DNA from: Inhella gelatinilytica
Lineage (GTDB): Bacteria > Pseudomonadota > Gammaproteobacteria > Burkholderiales > Burkholderiaceae_C
Length of the DNA stretch: 64,000 bases
Reading direction: 5' to 3'
Assembly: GCF_016093295.1 (NCBI RefSeq)
Contig: NZ_JAEDAL010000002.1
Span: 62,001-126,000 of the forward strand
How positions within the stretch are numbered: position 1 is the stretch's first letter; each line of letters opens with the position of its first letter. The notes below the pieces were generated by a model that worked only from the letters and a program-made list of their open reading frames with translations, was not told the origin of the DNA and searched no databases. Positions 43,372 to 52,217 of this stretch are shown one piece after another. Position numbers and translations under genes: made by a program.

Positions 43372-43791
43372 CTACTTGAGATCCGCGCCGGGTTCACCCC
43401 GCGCCGCCCGCCGCAGCGCCTGCCCCGCGGCCACACCGCCACCCACGAGTGCGGCCAGCAGCGCGGGGATCAACTCGCTCCCGGCCTGCCACACAAACAG
43501 GGCCGCGAACACCCCACCGGCCAGCAGGGCGATCCAGGCCACCTCAACCGGGTAGTCCGGCGCGGTGCGGGCTGGCAGCCCCACAAAGGCAAACGAGCCG
43601 AGGCCCGCCGCCAGCGCGTAGGCGGCTTGTTCCGCCGCCGGGTACCAAGCCGCCGTGCAGACGCCCGACACCAGCAGGTCCGGCGGGCAGAGGCGGGTGA
43701 GGGCGTGGGTGAACAGCACGGCGCCCACAAAGGCCACGATGAGGCCCAGCGCGGGGCCCAACAGGGCGAGAAGCCAACGGAGGGATTTCAT
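43372..43791 (-). CDS. Small membrane protein, unknown function
   Basis: 139 residues from ATG 43791: about three to four hydrophobic segments (10-32, 55-80, 85-105 and 108-125) with a basic tail ending GEPGADLK. Upstream in-frame residues to 44034 are Arg/Ser/Pro-rich and out of keeping with a start. No family recognised. Sixteen bases follow the stop of the upstream unknown gene, so the two may be co-transcribed. Confidence 0.6.
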   Translation of the reverse strand: MKSLRWLLALLGPALGLIVAFVGAVLFTHALTRLCPPDLLVSGVCTAAWYPAAEQAAYALAAGLGSFAFVGLPARTAPDYPVEVAWIALLAGGVFAALFVWQAGSELIPALLAALVGGGVAAGQALRRAARGEPGADLK

Positions 43792-43807
43792 GGGTTCAGT
43801 CAGCGGG

Positions 43808-44266
43808 TCAGGGCTCATCGGGGTACAGGCTCGCGGTGGCATCCGAGGACTCGACGATGCGCTGCATCTGGGCACCGAAGCGGTGCAAGTCTTCGTAGCA
43901 GGCCGGCAGCTCAAAGCTGGCCCAGCCGCGGCTCTCTGGCCGCTGCTGTTCATGCGTGCCATCGCCCAGCCGCACCTGGATGCCGATCTGGCCGGTACGA
44001 CCAATCGGATACACCCGCAGCCCGACCAACACATCCCGCAAGCGGGGCGGTGAGCTACCTGATTCCCAGTAGCCCCCTTCGAGTCGCCATTCCGTGCCCG
44101 GCGTGAGTGTCAAGCCCGACTGCAACTTCTCACCAAAGGCGCGGACCTCGTCCTGCGCGAACCAGGCCGATCCGGCGCCGGCAAAGCGCTCGCAACTGGC
44201 GGTGACGAAGAGCTCGCCTGCGCCATCCGAATCCGGTTCAAAACGAAGCACAAGCTGGGATTTCAT
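43808..44266 (-). CDS. Hypothetical cytosolic protein (WapI-like size)
   Basis: 152-residue soluble protein with an N-terminal beta-strand MKSQLVLRFEPDSDG, a central DVLVGLRVYPIGRTGQIGIQV strand region cut here only as a description, and a C-terminal helix with CYEDLHRFGAQMQRIVE. The plan resembles the immunity-like families that copy a strand-sheet-helix layout (for example WapI-type proteins), but evidence is weak. No toxin gene is adjacent. It has four Cys-poor domains of normal composition. Confidence 0.5.
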   Translation of the reverse strand: MKSQLVLRFEPDSDGAGELFVTASCERFAGAGSAWFAQDEVRAFGEKLQSGLTLTPGTEWRLEGGYWESGSSPPRLRDVLVGLRVYPIGRTGQIGIQVRLGDGTHEQQRPESRGWASFELPACYEDLHRFGAQMQRIVESSDATASLYPDEP

Positions 44267-44378
44267 GCGGGGGAGATGTCAGGAAAGTGGCTCAGAACGG
44301 CTCGGCTGGCGGGCGCTCTCGCGCTCGAAACGAAATCAAGGGCAGCATCGCACTTGACGCCGCGGGGGCATAGTGGGT

Positions 44379-44576
44379 TCAAGTTAAACCGGTGGGCTCT
44401 TTGGGCTTTCGGAGGAACAGGACGTACTGCACAACGAACCAGTCGTAGGTGACATCCACCAGTTCCCATCCATCGTTTCCAAGGCCCTCGCACACGGCTT
44501 GCAGCTCTCTCAGCTTTCGATTCCTGGACTTGAAAAGTCCTTTGACGGTTTCGATCCTGTAGTCCCAGAGGGGCAT
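44379..44576 (-). CDS. DUF4177-like small protein
   Basis: 65 residues from ATG 44576 (MPLWDYRIETVKG); an upstream ATG at 44591 adds five residues. The pattern WDYRIE ... LQAVCEGLGNDGWELVDV ... FLRKPK is that of DUF4177, small proteins with a helix and LGxxGWELV strand. Function unknown. It is a single gene with AT-richer surroundings than the adjacent transporter. Confidence 0.7.
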   Translation of the reverse strand: MPLWDYRIETVKGLFKSRNRKLRELQAVCEGLGNDGWELVDVTYDWFVVQYVLFLRKPKEPTGLT

Positions 44577-44591
44577 GGTGCAGCTTCGCAT

Positions 44592-44924
44592 CGTATAAGT
44601 TCATCGGGTTAGCCAGCGCAGCTTGAGCAGGTCAACTGCGAAGACCAAACAGGGGCTTTCTGTGATCCCGCCCAGAGCGGCGGGGCGAAAATCGAAGTTT
44701 TGAAATCCATTGTGCTTTGGAAGGCACAAGCCCACGTTGCGGGTTACCGAGATCCGGCTCGACTTGGGTAGTCTGATGAAGTAGGTGCCTGTCCGTCGTG
44801 GCCAAGTGGCTTGGCCAGCGCACGAGGTGCCGGGAAAACACAAGGGTTTTCTACACTCCACGCCTTTTCCAGCCCGCAGGGCCGGGCGGGCCGTGGGCCT
44901 GGGCCGGGCCTTGCTTCAACCACC
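44592..44924. other. Gap without a supported gene
   Basis: 333 bp between the DUF4177-like gene and the POT transporter. A minus-strand frame at 44601-44861 encodes 86 residues with no recognisable domain and a Cys/Arg/Pro-rich composition; I do not support it as a gene. The transporter promoter should be here, but no convincing -35/-10 pair or dyad was identified. Confidence 0.5.
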
Positions 44925-46463
44925 ATGGCCGACATCCAGCAACCCACGCCGCGCATGCCGCGGCAGATCCCCTTCATCATTGGCAACGAAGGGTGTGAGC
45001 GCTTCAGCTTCTATGGCATGCGCAACATCTTGACGGTGTTCTTGATGTCCAGCCTGCTGCTCTCGGTGCCGGAGGAGCTGCGCAAGGCCGAGGCCAAGGA
45101 GGTGTTCCACACCTTCGTGATTGGTGTGTACTTCTTCCCGCTGCTGGGCGGCTGGATTGCGGACCGCTTCTTCGGCAAATACAACACCATCTTCTGGCTC
45201 AGCCTGGTGTACTGCGCGGGCCATGCCTGCCTGGCGCTGTTTGAGAACAACCTGCGCGGCTTTTACTTCGGGCTCTTTTTGATCTCGCTGGGCTCGGGCG
45301 GCATCAAGCCGCTGGTCAGCTCCTTCGTGGGGGACCAGTTCGACCAGAGCAACCGCTCGCTGGCGCGCAAGGTGTTTGATGCCTTCTACTGGATCATCAA
45401 CTTCGGCTCCTTCTTTGCCTCGCTGCTGATGCCGGTGGTGCTCAAGACCTGGGGCGCGAGCGTGGCGTTTGGCATTCCGGGCCTGCTGATGGGCCTGGCC
45501 ACGCTGATCTTCTGGCTGGGCCGCAAGCGCTATGTGCACACGCCGGTGCAGCGAGACGGCAACCCGCATGGCTTTTTGAAGGTGGTGCTGAGCGCACTGC
45601 GCGCGGGGGGCGCCGGCACGGCGGTGGCGCTCTTGGGCGTGGGCGGCGCGGTGTGGAGCCTGACTGCCATCCCCCAACTGGGCCTGGTGGCCGCGGTGTG
45701 CCTGGCCTTGGTGTTGGTGATGGGTTTTGGCGGCGTGGGTGCCGCGCTGCAGTTGCACAAAGTGGGCACACAGCACCCGGCCGAGGCGGTCGATGGCGCG
45801 CGGGCGGTGCTGCGGCTCTTGGTGCTGTTTGCGCTGGTGACGCCGTTTTGGTCGCTGTTCGATCAAAAGGCCTCGACCTGGGTGCTGCAAGCGGACCAGA
45901 TGGGCAAACCCGAGTGGTTCCAGAGTTCCATGATGCAGGCGCTGAACCCGCTCTTGGTGATGATCCTGATCCCCTTCAACAACCTGGTGCTCTACCCGCT
46001 GGTGGAGCGCCTCGGGGTGGCGGTCACACCCCTGCGCCGCATGGGCCTGGGGATCGCCCTGTCCGGTGTGGCCTGGATCGTCGTGGGCGGGATGCAGCTG
46101 TGGCTGGATGGCGGCCAAAGCGTGAGCATCGTCTGGCAGGTGCTGCCCTATGCCATCTTGACGATGGGCGAGGTGCTGGTCTCCGCCACGGGTTTGGAGT
46201 TCGCGTACAGCCAAGCGCCGCTGGCCATGAAGGGCGTGATCACGAGCTTCTGGAACCTGTCGGTGACGGTCGGCAACCTGTGGGTGCTGCTGGCCAACAG
46301 CAGCGTCAAGAGCCCGGCGGTCACGGCGGCCATCCAAGGCGCGGGCTTTGGCGTCACGGCCTTCCAGATGTTCTTCTTCGCCGGTTTTGCGCTGCTGGCC
46401 GCCCTGCTTTTTGCGCTCTACGCCCGCGGCTACACCATGCAGAACAACTACCGGGCGGCGTGA
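44925..46463 (+). CDS. POT-family proton-coupled peptide transporter
   Basis: Proton-dependent di-/tripeptide importer (PTR2/POT family), 512 residues, about 14 membrane helices. Family motifs: EGCERFSFYGM in TM1 (ExxERFxYY-type), GGWIADRFFGKYNT in the TM2-TM3 loop, and FDAFYWIINFGSF in TM5. The start MADIQQPTPRMPRQIPFI follows a long non-conserved upstream frame that I excluded. It stands alone; its substrates could include peptides or beta-Asp-Arg, but there is no direct evidence. Confidence 0.92.
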   Translation: MADIQQPTPRMPRQIPFIIGNEGCERFSFYGMRNILTVFLMSSLLLSVPEELRKAEAKEVFHTFVIGVYFFPLLGGWIADRFFGKYNTIFWLSLVYCAGHACLALFENNLRGFYFGLFLISLGSGGIKPLVSSFVGDQFDQSNRSLARKVFDAFYWIINFGSFFASLLMPVVLKTWGASVAFGIPGLLMGLATLIFWLGRKRYVHTPVQRDGNPHGFLKVVLSALRAGGAGTAVALLGVGGAVWSLTAIPQLGLVAAVCLALVLVMGFGGVGAALQLHKVGTQHPAEAVDGARAVLRLLVLFALVTPFWSLFDQKASTWVLQADQMGKPEWFQSSMMQALNPLLVMILIPFNNLVLYPLVERLGVAVTPLRRMGLGIALSGVAWIVVGGMQLWLDGGQSVSIVWQVLPYAILTMGEVLVSATGLEFAYSQAPLAMKGVITSFWNLSVTVGNLWVLLANSSVKSPAVTAAIQGAGFGVTAFQMFFFAGFALLAALLFALYARGYTMQNNYRAA

Positions 46464-46563
46464 GGCGATCCGGGCGCCCAGTCGGGCCTTTGTTGCGGCG
46501 CGGTCTTGGGATACAAAGCGCACTGCACAGTGCCGTCCCTTGTTGCAGTGAAAGGGCCCCCAG

Positions 46564-47304
46564 TTGAAGCTCTTAGCTTGTGTTGCCGCCGTGGCCGTTG
46601 GGTGTCTGGGTGTCGACGCGCACGCCGCCGACGTGCGGATGGCCTTTGGCGAAAAGATCCCGCCCTTTAGCTTTCCGGCGACCAATTCCGGCATTGAAAT
46701 CGAGACCTACCGTGAGGCCTTGGCGCTGAAAGGACACCGGCTGATTCCGATGTACTTCCCGTTTGTGCGCGTGCCCTTGGCCTTCAAGGCCGGGCGGGTC
46801 GATGCAGCGATGACGGATTTGGGCGAGGACTTGCGTGCGGAAGGCGGGCATTACGGCGACAGCGCCGTGCTCTATGACAACGTGCTGTTCACGTTGAAGG
46901 AGCGCGGGCTGAGCCTTCAGTCCCCCGCGGACTTGTTGCCCTTGCGGGTGGTGTCGTTCCAGGGGGCGGCGAAGCGCTACCCGGAGTGGTTGGGGCCGCT
47001 GGAAAAGGTGGGCGGCCTCTCGGAGGTTAACGATCAGGCGACCCAGGTTCGTTTGCTCATGGTGGGCCGGGTGGACGTGGTCCTCAGCGACCGCCTGATC
47101 TTTCAGTACTTCACGCAGGAAGTGCGCAAGCAGGGGATCAAGATCCTGCCGGTGACCGCCCATCGCTTCACGGTGGCCCGCCCCGAGGACTACCGCCCGG
47201 TGTTCCGCGACGCGCAGATCCGCGATGACTTCAATGCGGGGCTGAAGCAGCTGCGCGCCAGCGGCCGTTTGGCGCAGATATACAAGCAATACATCGAGGA
47301 CTGA
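46564..47304 (+). CDS. Periplasmic solute-binding-like protein
   Basis: 246 residues from a TTG start. Signal peptide ends DAHAA; the rest is a type 3 (PBPb) amino-acid-binding fold: VRMAFGEKIPPFSF, a hinge segment with FKAGRVDAAMTDLG, QVRLLMVGRVDVVLSDRLI, and a C-terminal LKQLRASGRLAQIYKQYI. Stand-alone members often act as sensors or enzymes' partners rather than with a transporter; no permease is adjacent. TTG is preceded by GAAAGG 11 nt upstream. The stop TGA overlaps the next ATG (TGATG). Confidence 0.8.
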   Translation: MKLLACVAAVAVGCLGVDAHAADVRMAFGEKIPPFSFPATNSGIEIETYREALALKGHRLIPMYFPFVRVPLAFKAGRVDAAMTDLGEDLRAEGGHYGDSAVLYDNVLFTLKERGLSLQSPADLLPLRVVSFQGAAKRYPEWLGPLEKVGGLSEVNDQATQVRLLMVGRVDVVLSDRLIFQYFTQEVRKQGIKILPVTAHRFTVARPEDYRPVFRDAQIRDDFNAGLKQLRASGRLAQIYKQYIED

Positions 47305-49076
47305 TGGGGCCAGTGCGGATGCGCACAATCGCCCCTGTGTTGCTCAAGCGCCTGCATGCCCCCACCCGCCCCAAGGGCGTCGTCTTCGGACGACAGCCCA
47401 GCCTGCTGGCGCGGGCGCTCTGGTTGTCGGCCCTGTTGCACGTGTGGCTGGCGCTGAGCGTGGGGTTGCGTACGGGCCCCGCCGACCCCGCGCGCAGCGG
47501 CCGGGGCGGGCCCCTGGTGATGGTGTTGGAAGGCTGGGGCACAGCGCCCCGGGGGCGGGCCGAGACGGAGGTGCCCGAGGTGCTTCCCGATGGCCCGACG
47601 GGAACAGCGGCCACCCCGCGGCACGGCGGTGTGGTGCGACCGGCGGTCGAGGTCGCGGCTGATACGCCTGGCGCTCGGCGCCAAGGCCGCTGGAGGCCGC
47701 AGGAAGTTCGGCCGGACCCCGACCGCGCGGAGGGCGACGGCGGCGGGCGTGGCGAGGGGCCGGCCCCCCGGCCCGCACCGGCCCTTTCGGCGCAGCCTCC
47801 AGCCCCCCCGGTACCGCCCCCTGAAGCGCCGGGACCGGAACCCCGCCGCTTGGGTGGGCCGGTGACGCCCCAGCGAACCGCGCCGCCAGAGACTGCGCCT
47901 GCAGTGCCGCGCTTGGCGGTCCCTGAGCCATCTGCCCAGGTCGAGCCGCAGTCGGCGAAGCCGGAAGTGCCCCCGCCGGTGCCGGCCCCGGAACCTGAGG
48001 CTGTGCCGGCCGTGGAGCCGGTGCTGCGGGTGTTAACGCCCGATGCCCCCCAGGTGCGCGAGCGCCCGCTTGGCGTGGAGCGGGCGGGAGGGGGGGTGGC
48101 GCCGACCTTGCTGGATGCTCAGGCTCTGGCCGAGCAGCTGGCGCACATGCGGCAACGCCTGGCGGTGACCGAAGCCCAAACCGCGCAGCGCGAGGCTGCC
48201 GCTCAGGCCGCGGCGTCTGCCGCAGCGGCTGCTTCGGCCACACCAGCGGCCTCGGCGCCCACGCCCGCGGTGCCGCGCTGGCTGGAGGCGCCGGCCGAGC
48301 CGCGGCCGCGCAGCGCGGTGGAACGCCTGCGTGCGCTGAGTCTGCCGCCTGCGCGTGCCACGGCCCTTTCGCCCCCGCCCACCCTGCCGCCGGAACCCAA
48401 CGAAGCCGTGTCCGAACCCGAGCCCGTGCTGCGCACCTTGAACGATCCGGCCGTGACGCCCCTGCGCCCCGTGCTGGAAACCCTGCGCCAACCCCGACTG
48501 GAGGCGCTGCCCACGGCGCGCCCCAGCCCCGCTTTGTCGCCAGCCGTTCCGCGTTTGGAGACCCCGCCGGAGGTGGCACCGGCACCGGTGCTTGCCTCGC
48601 CGGTCCCGAGTGCGGCGCCCCCCGCGGTCGCGGCGCCCAGCCCGGCGGGGGTGCCGCCAGCGCCCGTGGGCGGTCCCGTCCCCCAGACGCCGGCAGCGCT
48701 GGCCCCGGGCGGAGCGGCGCTGAGCCGTGGCGACCCACAGCCCAGTCAGGACCCGGGGCCTCGGGCCACCGCGGGTGGGCCCGACGCCGGGCCCCGGGTG
48801 GGACATGATGTGGCCACGGCGCCGTCGGCGGCCGCCAGTGCGCCCCCACCGCCGTTGAACCTCAGCTTGCCGCGCAGCAGCGCCGCCGGTCCGCGTCGCA
48901 GCCCGGGTCTTCTGGAGCTGCTGCCGGCCCTGCCGCCGGAGCGCAAGAACAAGATGGAAAAGGCCGTGGAGGACGCGCAGCGGGAGGACTGCCGCAAAGC
49001 CCATCAAGAAAAAGGCCTGCTGGCCTTGGGGCCGATGGCGTTGGAGGCCCTGCGCAACAAGGGTTGCAAGTGGTGA
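47304..49076 (+). CDS. Membrane-anchored Pro/Ala-rich protein
   Basis: 590 residues. N-terminal basic region and one transmembrane helix (about 34-57), followed by some 480 residues of Pro/Ala/Glu/Arg-rich low-complexity sequence with short coiled-coil stretches (LAEQLAHMRQRLAVTEAQTAQRE), ending in a small conserved-looking domain with two Cys (ERKNKMEKAVEDAQREDCRK ... LRNKGCKW). The layout, an inner-membrane anchor, a periplasm-spanning Pro-rich rod and a terminal domain, recalls TonB, but the TonB fold is not recognised. TGATG coupling to the preceding gene and a 43-bp gap before the protease gene suggest one operon. Confidence 0.7.
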   Translation: MGPVRMRTIAPVLLKRLHAPTRPKGVVFGRQPSLLARALWLSALLHVWLALSVGLRTGPADPARSGRGGPLVMVLEGWGTAPRGRAETEVPEVLPDGPTGTAATPRHGGVVRPAVEVAADTPGARRQGRWRPQEVRPDPDRAEGDGGGRGEGPAPRPAPALSAQPPAPPVPPPEAPGPEPRRLGGPVTPQRTAPPETAPAVPRLAVPEPSAQVEPQSAKPEVPPPVPAPEPEAVPAVEPVLRVLTPDAPQVRERPLGVERAGGGVAPTLLDAQALAEQLAHMRQRLAVTEAQTAQREAAAQAAASAAAAASATPAASAPTPAVPRWLEAPAEPRPRSAVERLRALSLPPARATALSPPPTLPPEPNEAVSEPEPVLRTLNDPAVTPLRPVLETLRQPRLEALPTARPSPALSPAVPRLETPPEVAPAPVLASPVPSAAPPAVAAPSPAGVPPAPVGGPVPQTPAALAPGGAALSRGDPQPSQDPGPRATAGGPDAGPRVGHDVATAPSAAASAPPPPLNLSLPRSSAAGPRRSPGLLELLPALPPERKNKMEKAVEDAQREDCRKAHQEKGLLALGPMALEALRNKGCKW

Positions 49077-49119
49077 GCCCCCGCGCACGGGGCGGTTGAA
49101 CGACATTCTGGGAGGACCT

Positions 49120-51159
49120 GTGCCCAAAAAACAAATGACGATCGCCGGCCGCCGGCTGGCCTTGGACGTGCGGCCGGACCGCCTGGACCTGCGCGACCGG
49201 CCCTACCGCCCGCCCCTGGGCAACCTGCCTCCGTGTTTTCCGAGCGATGCCGAGCTGGCCGCCTTTTTGCCGCGCTACGCCCAGGCGGGCCATGTGCTGA
49301 ACCAGGGGGAGGACGGTGCCTGCACCGGGTTTGGCCTGGCGGCCGTCATCAACACCCTGCGGTTTCGTGCCCACGAGGCGGACGCTGCCGAGCCCCCGCC
49401 GCGCGTCAGCCCAGCCATGCTCTACCGCGTGGCCCAGCTCTACGACGAGTGGCCGGGAGAGGACTACGAGGGCTCCAGCTGCCGCGGCGCCCTGAAAGGC
49501 TGGCACCGGCACGGGGTGTGCCGCGAGTCGCTTTGGCCTTACCTCGCGCCGGGGCACAAGCCGGGGGCTGCGCCGCCGCTCGAAGACCCGACGGCCCCAC
49601 TCGACCCGCGCCGCAACTGGGATGTGGATGCGCTCGCCTGCGTGCTGGGGGTGTACTACCGGGTGGACCAGCGCGCCATCGTGGATGTGCAGGCGGCGAT
49701 CCGCGAGTGCGGCGCCCTGCTGGCCTCGGCCGTGGTGCACGACGGCTGGGGCGTGGACGCGCAAACCCAGCTGAGCGGACACGCGGACTTGCCGACCATC
49801 AGCAGCTCGCCGACGCCCGGCAAGGGCGGCACCCATGCTTTTGCGCTGGTGGGCTACAACGCCCGCGGTTTTGTGGTGCAGAACTCCTGGGGCCCCGACT
49901 GGGGCGCGCACGGTTGCGCGCTGCTGCCCTATGAAGACTGGCTGCTGCACGGGGTGGATGCCTGGGCCTTCACCCTGGGCGTGCCGCGCCACAGCGTGGG
50001 CCTGCTCGGGGCCGGCGCGCGCGCCGCACGGTTTTTGCTGCCGTCGCCCAGCAGCCCGACCGCGGTGTCAGCCGGCGCTGGGGAGCTGGCACCCGATCAA
50101 GCCTTGCGGCACACGGTGCTGATGAATCGCGGCCTGCCGCTGCGCAACGACATCACCGCGGCGGACGCGCGCCAAGCCGTGCGCGCCACGGCCTATGCCC
50201 ACCCGCTGGTGTGGCTGCGCTCGCAGCGCCGCAAGAAAGTCCTGGTCTATGCGATGGGCGGCCCGGTGACCGAGGCCGAGGCGCTGGCGCGGGTGCGGGC
50301 GCTCGCCCCCAAGGCGCTGGCCCGCGGTGTCTACCCGCTGTTCGTGGTGGGACGGGCCACGGGGCTGGAGGGCGCGCCGGTCTACGCCGATGCCGTCGCT
50401 GCCCGCGCCGGTTTGAAGGAGCCCTCGGAGCGGGGGGACCGCCTGCTGGAGGCTGAGCTGCGAGCCCCCGGAGGGGCGCTGTGGGCCCAGACCCAGGCCG
50501 ATGCCGCACGGGCTTGCGAAGACCCCGAGGGCGCCGGCCGGCAAGTGGCGGCAGCCCTCAAGGCCTTGGCCGCCGCCGTGCCCGGCTTGGAGATCCACCT
50601 GGTCGGGCACTCCGACGGCGCCCTGTTGCTGGGCCACCTGCTGCGCCGCTTCAAGCCCCTGGGCCTGGCGGCTGCCAGCCTGCACCTCTTTGCGCCGGCC
50701 TGCACGCCGGCCTTTGCGCTGGAGACCTTCAAGCCCGCGGTCGAGGCCGGCACGCTCCGGCCCGCGCGCTGGTGGATCCACGCCCTCTCCGAGGCCAACG
50801 AGCGCGCCGACCGCGTGGGCGCCTACGGTCGCTCCTGGCTGTACCTGGTCAGCCGCGCGCTGGAGACCGCCCACAAGACGCCGCTGATTGGCTTGGCCCG
50901 CTGCCTCGACCCCAAGACCGTGGCGCCCGGGATGGCGGACGGCCTGTGGGCCACCGCTGCCCTGGACACCGTGCGCGCCTGGCAAGGCTTTTGGGGGGCT
51001 CACCCCAAGGCCGCCCAGCGCTTTCAGGTCTGGGCCGAACGCCGTTTTGACGATGGCGCGGACGGCGTGCCCGCCGCACACACGGCGTTTGACCGCTCCT
51101 CAGCCCTGTGGAGTCTGACCTTGGATCGCATTCAGAAACCCCGGCCCGCCCAAGGGTAG
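49120..51159 (+). CDS. Papain-like protease fused to alpha/beta-hydrolase-like domain
   Basis: Two-enzyme fusion of 679 residues. The N-terminal half (about 45-290) is a C1-type papain fold: NQGEDGACTGF puts the oxyanion Gln and catalytic Cys68 in place, catalytic His239 is in GGTHAFALVGY, and Asn255 is in VVQNSWGPDWG. The C-terminal half (about 365-640) carries GHSDGA, a serine-hydrolase nucleophile elbow with Ser498, in a lipase/esterase-like setting. No signal peptide or pro-domain. I chose GTG 49120, four bases after GGGAGG; the in-frame TTG at 49096 would overlap the Shine-Dalgarno. Substrate unknown. The preceding genes encode a secreted binding protein and a Pro-rich anchor. Confidence 0.78.
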   Translation: MPKKQMTIAGRRLALDVRPDRLDLRDRPYRPPLGNLPPCFPSDAELAAFLPRYAQAGHVLNQGEDGACTGFGLAAVINTLRFRAHEADAAEPPPRVSPAMLYRVAQLYDEWPGEDYEGSSCRGALKGWHRHGVCRESLWPYLAPGHKPGAAPPLEDPTAPLDPRRNWDVDALACVLGVYYRVDQRAIVDVQAAIRECGALLASAVVHDGWGVDAQTQLSGHADLPTISSSPTPGKGGTHAFALVGYNARGFVVQNSWGPDWGAHGCALLPYEDWLLHGVDAWAFTLGVPRHSVGLLGAGARAARFLLPSPSSPTAVSAGAGELAPDQALRHTVLMNRGLPLRNDITAADARQAVRATAYAHPLVWLRSQRRKKVLVYAMGGPVTEAEALARVRALAPKALARGVYPLFVVGRATGLEGAPVYADAVAARAGLKEPSERGDRLLEAELRAPGGALWAQTQADAARACEDPEGAGRQVAAALKALAAAVPGLEIHLVGHSDGALLLGHLLRRFKPLGLAAASLHLFAPACTPAFALETFKPAVEAGTLRPARWWIHALSEANERADRVGAYGRSWLYLVSRALETAHKTPLIGLARCLDPKTVAPGMADGLWATAALDTVRAWQGFWGAHPKAAQRFQVWAERRFDDGADGVPAAHTAFDRSSALWSLTLDRIQKPRPAQG

Positions 51160-51269
51160 CGAGCTGCTGGCCGGGCGCTCGGGCGCGCCTTCGAACCACA
51201 ATGCCCCCGTTGGCCCGCACGGGATCGCCTGTTGCGTGGCCCGCTTTCCTTTCAGCCCAGGAGTAACCC

Positions 51270-51671
51270 ATGTTCAGCCACATCATGGTCGGCACCCAAG
51301 ACATCGACCGCTCGCAACGCTTTTACGACGCGGTCCTGAGCGTGCTCGGAGCCGGCGCCGCGGTGCAAAACACGGCCAGCAGCGGCCACAAGCGGCTTTT
51401 TTACCGGCACGACGGCGCCAGCTTTTGCGTGACCGAACCCATCAATGGCGAGCCGGCCACGGTGGCCAATGGCGGCACCATCGGCTTTAAGTGCGACTCT
51501 CCCGAGCAGGTGCAGGCCTTCCACGATGCAGCGGTGGCCCACGGTGGCACGTCCATCGAGTCGCCGCCGGGGCTGCGCGGTGAAGGGCCGGGCGCGATGT
51601 ACCTGGCTTATGTGCGCGACCCGGACGGCCACAAACTGTGCGCCCTGCACCGGCCCAAGCCGGCGCGTTGA
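51270..51671 (+). CDS. VOC-family (glyoxalase-like) protein
   Basis: 133-residue vicinal-oxygen-chelate protein starting MFSHIMVGTQDIDRSQRFYDAVL, with His4, the YDAV segment, FYRHDGASF, and the late YVRDPDGHKLCALH that supplies the second metal ligands. Family members include glyoxalase I, dioxygenases and fosfomycin-resistance enzymes; which is not resolvable here. It converges on dgkA with a 13-bp gap. Confidence 0.88.
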   Translation: MFSHIMVGTQDIDRSQRFYDAVLSVLGAGAAVQNTASSGHKRLFYRHDGASFCVTEPINGEPATVANGGTIGFKCDSPEQVQAFHDAAVAHGGTSIESPPGLRGEGPGAMYLAYVRDPDGHKLCALHRPKPAR

Positions 51672-51684
51672 GCCAGACCGGGCC

Positions 51685-52071
51685 TTAAGCCCAGCGCTCG
51701 ACGATCACCCAACCCCACACGCCCGTGCACAGGAGCAGCGCCATCAGCACGGCGGCGCTGCCAAAGTCCTTGGCTCGGCCCAGGAGGGCGTGGTGTTCCA
51801 CACTGATGGCATCGGCCAGGGCTTCGAGCGCGGAGTTGAGCAACTCCACCATCCACACCAGCACCACGGCGCCGATCAGCGCCAGCACCTCCCCGAGGCT
51901 GCGCCCCAGCCAGGGCGCAGCGGCGATCAGCGGGATGCCGATCACCAGCTCCTGCCGGAAAGCGGCTTCGTGCTGCACCGCAGCCCGCAGGCCTTGCAGG
52001 GAGTAGCCGAACGCGCGCCACACGCGGATCAGACCGCCGTGGCTTTTCAGGGGGTGTTGGGAGGGGGTCAT
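51685..52071 (-). CDS. dgkA: Diacylglycerol kinase
   Basis: Integral membrane kinase of 128 residues phosphorylating diacylglycerol to phosphatidate, recycling lipid from membrane-derived oligosaccharide or phosphoethanolamine transfer. Three helices, with the DgkA segment AAVQHEAAFRQELV near the first helix and VELLNSALEALADAISVEHHALLGRAKDFGSAAV cut by my description to its key part, VELLNSALEALAD. The ATG at 52071 is chosen; the upstream frame is non-conserved. A phosphoethanolamine transferase encoded 2.5 kb away would produce its substrate. Confidence 0.92.
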   Translation of the reverse strand: MTPSQHPLKSHGGLIRVWRAFGYSLQGLRAAVQHEAAFRQELVIGIPLIAAAPWLGRSLGEVLALIGAVVLVWMVELLNSALEALADAISVEHHALLGRAKDFGSAAVLMALLLCTGVWGWVIVERWA

Positions 52072-52217
52072 GGTGCTGTGAAGGGGCCGCAGCCCGAATG
52101 ATCGCCGATGGGGCGCCGAACCCCCGGAATCCGGGTGGTCCGAGGCCCCACAACGCGGGCGGCAGGCTCCGCGATCAGCGTAAGCTCCTCCCCACAAGAA
52201 GGGGAGCTGGGGAGTCC

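Noticed and set aside
44601-44861. 86-codon minus-strand frame before the POT transporter
   Set aside because: No domain, odd composition and no ribosome site; likely chance in a long non-coding gap.
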